Of a DNA stretch of 8,234 nucleotides, positions 1 to 4,427 are shown one piece after another (the stretch's first letter is position 1; every line of letters starts with the position of its first letter). Location: positions 1-8,234 of the forward strand of contig JAEWNX010000192.1 of the NCBI GenBank assembly GCA_023461135.1, in the 5' to 3' direction. A program made the translations under genes and the position numbers. The DNA comes from Pseudomonadota bacterium (GTDB taxonomy: Bacteria > Pseudomonadota > Alphaproteobacteria > Caulobacterales > Aquidulcibacteraceae). Below the pieces are notes generated by a model, which saw only the letters and a list, made by a program, of their open reading frames with translations, did no database searches and was not told the origin of the DNA.

Positions 1-527
1 GGGCGGGGCAGCACGCCGGGGTCAAGCAGGCGTTCGCGCATTTCCGGCGAGAGTTCCAACAGCGTCGGCGGCGCATGCCGGCACGCGGCTTCAAGTCCCG
101 CCGGCGTGCGGCAATCGAGCGGCCTGACTTCGAGCGGCGCGCATCCCGCGCCCGCGCCGCGCTGACAGCGCTCAGCGCGCACGATGATCGGCGTGGGGCT
201 GGAGATGACCGCCCATCCACGGCGAGCACCGGCGAAGGTGAACCCGCACGGGACCGAGCCGCCTTCGTTCGAGCGTGACGCGCCGGCCGCGTAGGTCTTG
301 GTCTGCGAGGCGCGTTCGGCGCGTGCGCCCGTTTCGGCGTAAACGTGGCAACTCACGCGGGCCTCGGCGCCCGACACGTTGAGCACCAGTACGTGGGAAT
401 CGACCGCGTCCTCTTCCTCCCATTCGTACACCAGCCAGACCTGCGCCGGCCGCCATGGTTCATCGGCGAACGCCGGTCCGGCGGCCACCCAGAATGCGCC
501 GGCGAAGAACATGCCAATCCACTTCAT
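1..527 (-). CDS. Exported Cys-containing protein of unknown function (3' end outside window)
   Basis: I do not recognise this family. An ATG at 525-527 opens a frame with no stop down to the left edge (175 complete codons), so the C-terminus is missing. A GGGAGG ribosome binding site lies at 533-538, 5 nt before the ATG. Residues 1-21 form a signal peptide with a clear AxA site (AGPAFA, then DEP), so the protein should be periplasmic, outer-membrane or secreted. The mature part is acidic at first (EWEEED near residue 35), then shows short alternating hydrophobic stretches (SHVLVLNVSG, ARVSCHVYAE, GWAVISSPTPIIVRAER) that look like a beta-sandwich. Six cysteines (about residues 60, 94, 121, 129, 139, 149) could form disulfides in the periplasm. 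It starts 45 bp after the TIR gene on the same strand, so co-transcription is plausible. Being a real gene is well supported; the function is unknown. Confidence 0.8.
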   Translation of the reverse strand, partial: MKWIGMFFAGAFWVAAGPAFADEPWRPAQVWLVYEWEEEDAVDSHVLVLNVSGAEARVSCHVYAETGARAERASQTKTYAAGASRSNEGGSVPCGFTFAGARRGWAVISSPTPIIVRAERCQRGAGAGCAPLEVRPLDCRTPAGLEAACRHAPPTLLELSPEMRERLLDPGVLPR

Positions 528-572
528 AATGGCCTCCCGATATCAGGCTGACGCGAAGCTGTAGGCTCGCGC

Positions 573-2999
573 CTAACGTCTCTCTTGCTCAAGCGCCGCG
601 AGCGAAGAAACCAGGGCGCCGCCGATACGGCCGGTGAGCGGTGCGAGGTCTTGGCCTGCGGGAAGTCCGCTGCGCGCGAAGGTGGACCAGTAGAAATCCA
701 GTTCAAGTGCGCTGCCGCGCGATCGGATGCGTGGGCGATCGAACAAAAGCGGCGCGCGCGCGGCCTCGGTGTCGAGGCGCACCAGGCCCGTAACGGGCGC
801 GCCGAGATCAGCGTCGACCACGATGGCGCAGTCGCCTCGTCCAAGCACGATCAGCGACGCCTCGGCATTGGCGGCGAGCCAGATCGTGTTCTCGTAGTCT
901 TCCGGGTACGAGTCGGCGACGTCGCAGGGCGCGAACCGGCTCGCCAGCGAGAGGCGGTCCCAGGTCAGCGCGCCGTTGCGGCCGACGGCGGCGAGTGACA
1001 GATCGGACAGCGCCAGGATCAGCACGCCGTCGTTGCGCCAGACGACGCCGCGCAACTCGCCGGTGTCGATCGCGAATGGCGTGCGCGCCAGCCCTGCGCC
1101 GTCCACGCCGGAGGTATAGAGCCCGTCCGACGTAATCAGAGCCAGCGACGCGCCGTCCGGACTGAACGCCACGTCGCGAATGCGTCCGAGCGCGTTCAGC
1201 GCTTCGGGCGAGCGCCACTCTGAGAAGGTCCCGCCGCTGGCGATGAACAAATTGCCCGTCACCGTCACGCGCTCCGGATACGGCGCTTCATCGTCGGTTT
1301 GCCACGCGAGCTCGCGCGCAGCCCAGTCGGCAGTGTAGTCCAGCATGCTGACGGAGAAGCCGAACGCGGCAGCGGAGCGGCCATCGTCAGAAACTCGGAT
1401 GCCGCCCAGCGTTCCAGCGATCAGGGGATACGAGAACGTGCGGCAGGCCCCGTCGCGCGCGCGCGCTGCGCAAAATGCCCAGCTCTCGCCGGCCATGCCG
1501 AAATCCTCGGCGCCCATGACGAATGCGCTGTCGCCTGCCGTGAACCCATGCACGCCGTACCAATCGGCGCCGCCGTCCAAGCCGCGCGAGAACAACAATT
1601 GCAGCGCTTCGGCGTTCAGCCCGGTGGGTCCAGCAAAGCTGCGTTCGATCCAGTCGGCTGTCGCGCGGTTCGCCGGCTCGCTGCGCCAGAGCGCGCTCTC
1701 ATCGCGCGCGGCCGGGAAGGCGAGCGCCGACACGGTTTGTATCGCCGGGGAGATGTCGCCGAATTCACAGGGCGGCGCGCGCCCGAACGGCATGTCGCGG
1801 TCGCCGGATTCGAAAATGACGGCGCCGGCGGCGTCGATGCGCCAGCGCGAGTAGCTCGTCCCGCCCATCGTCGCGCCGGCCTGGGTGATGCCGAAAATGT
1901 CGAAGCCGCCGCGTGGATTGGTTTCGACCGCGCAAGGCCAGAAGCTGCGCCCGGCGGTTTCGCGCGCGGTGACGGCGCCGCCTTGGGTGTCGAACACGAG
2001 GATGGCGTCCTCATTGTTCAGGAGCGCGATGAAGCGTCCTTCCCGAATCCAATGCGCGGGCGCGAACTCGCCCAGGTCATGCACGGCGTCGGCGCCGCGA
2101 ACATAGGCGCGCCCATTCCATTTGAACGCCGTCCAGGGCGGCAGTCGCGCCGTCACGTCTCGCAGCGGCGTCAGGCCCGCGGCGATCGCATGCACGCGCT
2201 CAAGTGAGACGACCTGCGGCTGGCCGGCGATGCCGCTGAGAAGATCGACGCCTTGCCCGATATCGCCGGCGCGCAATTGTTGCGCCGCCAGCCGCTCGGT
2301 CACGCGACCCGCCTGCAGCCGCGCTTCGGCGGCGTTGCGATCGGCGAGCACCGCGAATCCCGCCGCCGCAACGGCAAGCCCAGCGAACACGGTGGCGAGC
2401 GCAGCGACCGCGCGCATGCGCCAGCGCTGCGCGACCCGCTCGCGCTGGATCAGATCGTCGAGCCCGACGCCGAGCAGACCGGCGATGAGTTTGAGCTTGG
2501 CGCCCTCGTGTTCGTCCTTGCCGCGGCGAAAATCGGCGGCGATCGGCTCGTGCGGCTCGGGCGTGGCTGAGATCGCGCCATCGGCGCCGAGCTGGCCCAA
2601 CAGAGCGGGCGGGAAGCACTCGTCCTGCCCGGCGGCGTGCGGCTCTCCACTGGCGATGCCCGCCATGATGCGCGCGCCGCGGCCCAGCGATTTGAAGTGG
2701 CGAATCTCCTCGTTGACATAGCGGCTCTGCGCCGAGCGCGGCGAACAGAGAACGATCAGCGCATCGCTACCCTCTAGCGCAGCGCGGATTTCGCCGCCGA
2801 GATCGTTGTCGGCGCTGAGTTCGGCGCGGTCGCGAAAGACTTTGCCGATCCGCTTGCCGATGCGGCCGTGCGACGTCGTGCGCCCGATCAGCGGGCCAGG
2901 GACGCGATAGGCCTCCAGCTTGCGATGGAGCCACGCGGCGAGCTTTTCGTCGGCATGGCTGTAGCTGATGAAAGCGGCGTACCGGCGTTCTGCGGTCAT
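573..2999 (-). CDS. TIR-domain protein with membrane segment and C-terminal beta-propeller-like region
   Basis: Numbering is from the ATG at 2997-2999 (808 aa). Residues about 7-145 form a TIR domain: AAFISYSHAD near residue 8 (first strand), then DRAEL near 57, SDALIVLCSP near 78, and SRYVNEEI near 92-99. The last is the SxWxxxE-type motif in which bacterial TIR NADases carry the catalytic Glu (here E98), with Tyr replacing Trp. A linker (LIAGLLGVGLDDLIQRERV) of a kind common in bacterial TIR-membrane proteins leads to one hydrophobic helix near 196-219. The C-terminal 550 or so residues hold degenerate repeats such as RDVAFSPDGASLALITSDG, resembling WD40/TolB-like propeller blades. By family knowledge, TIR domains cleave NAD or act as signalling adaptors. 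I infer an inner-membrane-anchored protein with a cytoplasmic TIR; the propeller would then be periplasmic and could sense a ligand. An in-frame GTG at 3015-3017 would add six residues but lacks a good ribosome binding site. The gene lies 120 bp downstream of a cytochrome gene and 45 bp upstream of an exported protein. Confidence 0.88.
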   Translation of the reverse strand: MTAERRYAAFISYSHADEKLAAWLHRKLEAYRVPGPLIGRTTSHGRIGKRIGKVFRDRAELSADNDLGGEIRAALEGSDALIVLCSPRSAQSRYVNEEIRHFKSLGRGARIMAGIASGEPHAAGQDECFPPALLGQLGADGAISATPEPHEPIAADFRRGKDEHEGAKLKLIAGLLGVGLDDLIQRERVAQRWRMRAVAALATVFAGLAVAAAGFAVLADRNAAEARLQAGRVTERLAAQQLRAGDIGQGVDLLSGIAGQPQVVSLERVHAIAAGLTPLRDVTARLPPWTAFKWNGRAYVRGADAVHDLGEFAPAHWIREGRFIALLNNEDAILVFDTQGGAVTARETAGRSFWPCAVETNPRGGFDIFGITQAGATMGGTSYSRWRIDAAGAVIFESGDRDMPFGRAPPCEFGDISPAIQTVSALAFPAARDESALWRSEPANRATADWIERSFAGPTGLNAEALQLLFSRGLDGGADWYGVHGFTAGDSAFVMGAEDFGMAGESWAFCAARARDGACRTFSYPLIAGTLGGIRVSDDGRSAAAFGFSVSMLDYTADWAARELAWQTDDEAPYPERVTVTGNLFIASGGTFSEWRSPEALNALGRIRDVAFSPDGASLALITSDGLYTSGVDGAGLARTPFAIDTGELRGVVWRNDGVLILALSDLSLAAVGRNGALTWDRLSLASRFAPCDVADSYPEDYENTIWLAANAEASLIVLGRGDCAIVVDADLGAPVTGLVRLDTEAARAPLLFDRPRIRSRGSALELDFYWSTFARSGLPAGQDLAPLTGRIGGALVSSLAALEQERR

Positions 3000-3004
3000 C
3001 GGCG

Positions 3005-3011
3005 TCCCCCC
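3005..3011 (-). promoter_or_regulatory. Ribosome binding site deciding the TIR gene start
   Basis: Read on the minus strand this is GGGGGGA, 5 nt before the ATG at 2997-2999. It lies inside the longer reading frame that would begin at the GTG 3015-3017, and that GTG has no purine-rich sequence at the right distance. This favours the ATG start. Confidence 0.5.
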
Positions 3012-3119
3012 GGACACAGGTAACCGTCAACCGCAACGCGCGCAAACATCCAGGCGTCCCTGCCCACCGAAATGCGCGCGGGAGTTGCGGTGACTGCGCG
3101 GCGCCGGCTCTATCGAGGC

Positions 3120-3479
3120 TTAGCCGGCGCGCTGTTCCTGAATGCTCTGGATGTAGGCGATGATCGCATCGATCTGCGCCGGCTCCAGGCGGAATTCCGG
3201 CATGTCCGGATGGCCAACGAGGATGCCTTCCGCGAACGCCTCTTCCAGCGCGGTCACTGGATAGTCACGCGACAGGGTGCGGAATGGCGGCGCCATCGGG
3301 TGACGGCTGGACCCTTCCTCGCCAATGGCGTGGCATGTCGAGCAGTGGATCTCGGCAAGGCGGCGCCCTTCCGAGGCGTCGGCCATGGTCAGCGGTGCGG
3401 CGCGCGGCGGCGCCTGCTCCGTCAGGCTGCAGGCGGCGAGCGTCATTGTCGCGGCGATTGCGCAAAGCACGTGCTTCAT
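3120..3479 (-). CDS. Class I c-type cytochrome lipoprotein
   Basis: A 119-aa small electron carrier. Residues 1-17 are a lipoprotein signal peptide ending in the lipobox LAAC, so Cys17 should be lipidated and the protein anchored on the periplasmic face of a membrane. The haem-binding motif CSTCH is at residues 46-50, giving covalent haem attachment through two thioethers and His50 as proximal ligand. M93 in GHPDMPEF is the likely sixth (axial) ligand. The C-terminal helix IDAIIAYIQSIQEQ closes a typical mono-haem fold. The ATG at 3477-3479 has an AGGAG site 8 nt upstream. The gene is divergent from the TonB-like gene, with 111 bp between their starts. A weak sigma-70-like element (ATGACGC, minus strand, near 3520) may serve it, but no convincing -10 is visible. 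Its redox partner cannot be told from the neighbours. Confidence 0.9.
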   Translation of the reverse strand: MKHVLCAIAATMTLAACSLTEQAPPRAAPLTMADASEGRRLAEIHCSTCHAIGEEGSSRHPMAPPFRTLSRDYPVTALEEAFAEGILVGHPDMPEFRLEPAQIDAIIAYIQSIQEQRAG

Positions 3480-3590
3480 GTCAGCGGCTCCTGGCGCAGG
3501 CTAGTACGTTCGCGCGACCGCGTCATGTGGGAGCATTGCGCCAATTGCGGTGGAGGGGCATGAAAGAGGCCAAGGAGGCGCGCCCGCTAG

Positions 3591-4277
3591 ATGCTGGTTT
3601 CGGCGACACGCACGATTTCAGCCCTGACGCTGCGTGCGATCTTCTACGCAACGCTGTTCGTCGTCGTCGTCGTCGTGCACTTGTCGCTGACAGGCATCCT
3701 GCGCGCGCAAGGGTGGGCGGGCGGCTTCTCTTTGTTCGCCTCCGGCGCCGTCGTCCTCGGTCTTGTGCTGCTATTGGTGAACCTCGCCGACTGGGTGCGC
3801 GAGAAGCGCGCGTCGCGGCTTGAGATTCTGCGCATGCGCCAAGGCCTGCCGGGCGGGGCGTGCTGCGTGGTGTGGAAATCGGGCGATCCGGGCGAACAAT
3901 CCGAAGACGCCATGCCGTGGCAGCTCACCGGCCCGTTGCGTGCGCGTTATCCCAAGCTCGCGCGCCGGCTTGGCGTTGAAGGCGTGGCGGTGGTGGAATT
4001 CGAGGTCGGAGCCGGCGGCGTCGTGAAGAACGCGCACTGCGTCTATGCATGGCCGTCCGACGTGTTCTTCGAGGCCGCGCGCGAGGCGCTGGTCCGCGCC
4101 AGGTTCGAGCCCAAGCCCGACACACATGTGCGCTTTGGCGCGAGCTACCGCATGCCGTTCGTGTTTCGCATCTCGGGCGCCAGCAGGTTGGCCGACCGCG
4201 GCGTGCGCGCAAAGCCGCTGCGGCCCGCGCTGAACGCGGCGCGCGACGCTGTGGAAAAACTCCGCCGCACCGGCTGA
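3591..4277 (+). CDS. Two-TM membrane protein with TonB C-terminal domain (energy-transducer family)
   Basis: A 228-aa protein. Two hydrophobic helices are seen at residues about 14-36 (with a run of six valines) and 47-66, followed by a charged stretch WVREKRASRLEILRMRQG. Residues about 108-194 match the TonB C-terminal fold: RARYPKLARRLGVEG, then VVEFEVGAGGVVKNA, then PSDVFFEAAREALVRARFEPKP, then a final strand MPFVFRI. The family couples inner-membrane proton motive force to outer-membrane receptors or, in divergent members, to other envelope roles. This one differs from classical TonB: it has two helices instead of one and no proline-rich periplasm-spanning linker. The C-terminal 34 residues are basic and outside the domain. 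The ATG directly follows an in-frame TAG (3588-3590), so it cannot be extended. AAGGAGG at 3572-3578 is 12 nt upstream, a long spacing. The TonB domain call is firm; the physiological partner is unknown. Confidence 0.85.
   Translation: MLVSATRTISALTLRAIFYATLFVVVVVVHLSLTGILRAQGWAGGFSLFASGAVVLGLVLLLVNLADWVREKRASRLEILRMRQGLPGGACCVVWKSGDPGEQSEDAMPWQLTGPLRARYPKLARRLGVEGVAVVEFEVGAGGVVKNAHCVYAWPSDVFFEAAREALVRARFEPKPDTHVRFGASYRMPFVFRISGASRLADRGVRAKPLRPALNAARDAVEKLRRTG
3658..3675 (+). repeat. Six-copy TCG trinucleotide repeat inside the TonB-like gene
   Basis: Six perfect TCG units encode most of the valine run (residues 24-29) in the first membrane helix. Gain or loss of a unit would keep the frame and change the helix length by one valine. 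Confidence 0.8.
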
Positions 4278-4294
4278 GCGCATGAAAATGCGTT
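4277..4294 (+). terminator. Small hairpin with GAAA loop after the TonB-like gene (weak terminator candidate)
   Basis: AGCGCAT, then GAAA, then ATGCGTT fold into a 7-bp stem (one G-T pair) closed by a GNRA-type tetraloop. It overlaps the last base of the TonB-like stop codon. There is no T-tract after it (GAGCTTCCTTAACTT follows), so a factor-independent terminator is doubtful; an mRNA 3'-end stabiliser is equally possible. Confidence 0.25.
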
Positions 4295-4307
4295 GAGCTT
4301 CCTTAAC

Positions 4308-4323
4308 TTAACCGCGCGTAAAT
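4308..4323 (+). promoter_or_regulatory. Degenerate CtrA-type box upstream of divL
   Basis: The sequence reads TTAA, seven bases (CCGCGCG), TAAAT. This differs by one base in the second half-site from the CtrA consensus TTAA-N7-TTAA. It starts exactly 20 bp before the perfect box at 4328, about two helical turns, which would place two CtrA dimers on the same DNA face. The core TAAATC (4319-4324) also resembles the -10 element of Caulobacter housekeeping promoters, so it could be part of a promoter instead. Confidence 0.45.
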
Positions 4324-4327
4324 CCTT

Positions 4328-4343
4328 TTAAGCGCTTGTTAAC
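4328..4343 (+). promoter_or_regulatory. CtrA-type binding box upstream of divL
   Basis: A perfect match to the CtrA consensus: TTAA at 4328-4331, seven bases GCGCTTG, TTAAC at 4339-4343. It lies about 85 bp before the preferred divL ATG, in an A/T-richer island of otherwise GC-rich DNA. Known knowledge: phosphorylated CtrA binds such boxes to activate or repress cell-cycle genes in alphaproteobacteria. Inference: CtrA regulates divL here. No clear -10 is seen downstream, so activation or repression cannot be assigned. Confidence 0.65.
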
Positions 4344-4409
4344 GCTTCTGCTCACTCGCGCGGTTTGCTTCGGCGCCCCGCTGCGGGAGGATGGCCGTCG
4401 GGGCTCGGC

Positions 4410-4414
4410 GATTC
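4410..4414. promoter_or_regulatory. GANTC (CcrM-type) methylation site in the divL leader
   Basis: GATTC matches GANTC, the site methylated by the cell-cycle DNA methyltransferase CcrM in many alphaproteobacteria. It lies 13 bp before the divL ATG. Other GANTC sites occur inside genes here (for example GACTC near 4889), so a regulatory role is only suggested by position. Confidence 0.3.
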
Positions 4415-4427
4415 GTTTCGCCGACAG

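Noticed and set aside
1299..2207. Plus-strand frame of 302 codons inside the TIR gene
   Set aside because: It is antisense to the propeller-like region, low in hydrophobic patterning, rich in Arg/Ala/Gly, and has no domain or good ribosome binding site.
3018..3119. Possible promoter for the TIR gene (minus strand TTGACG near 3031)
   Set aside because: No -10 element is visible at a suitable distance; the neighbouring GGTTGAC/GGTTACC near-repeat is too short to call an operator.
3535..3549. Direct repeat ATTGCG x2, 9 bp apart, between the cytochrome and TonB-like genes
   Set aside because: Six-base repeats are expected by chance, and nothing else marks an operator.
3560..3823. Plus-strand ATG at 3560 after GGAGGGG, overlapping the TonB-like gene
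   Set aside because: The frame soon gives a run of arginines from the TCG repeat and no fold pattern, whereas the frame starting at 3591 has membrane helices and a TonB domain. The GGAGGGG is also too close (1 nt) to this ATG.
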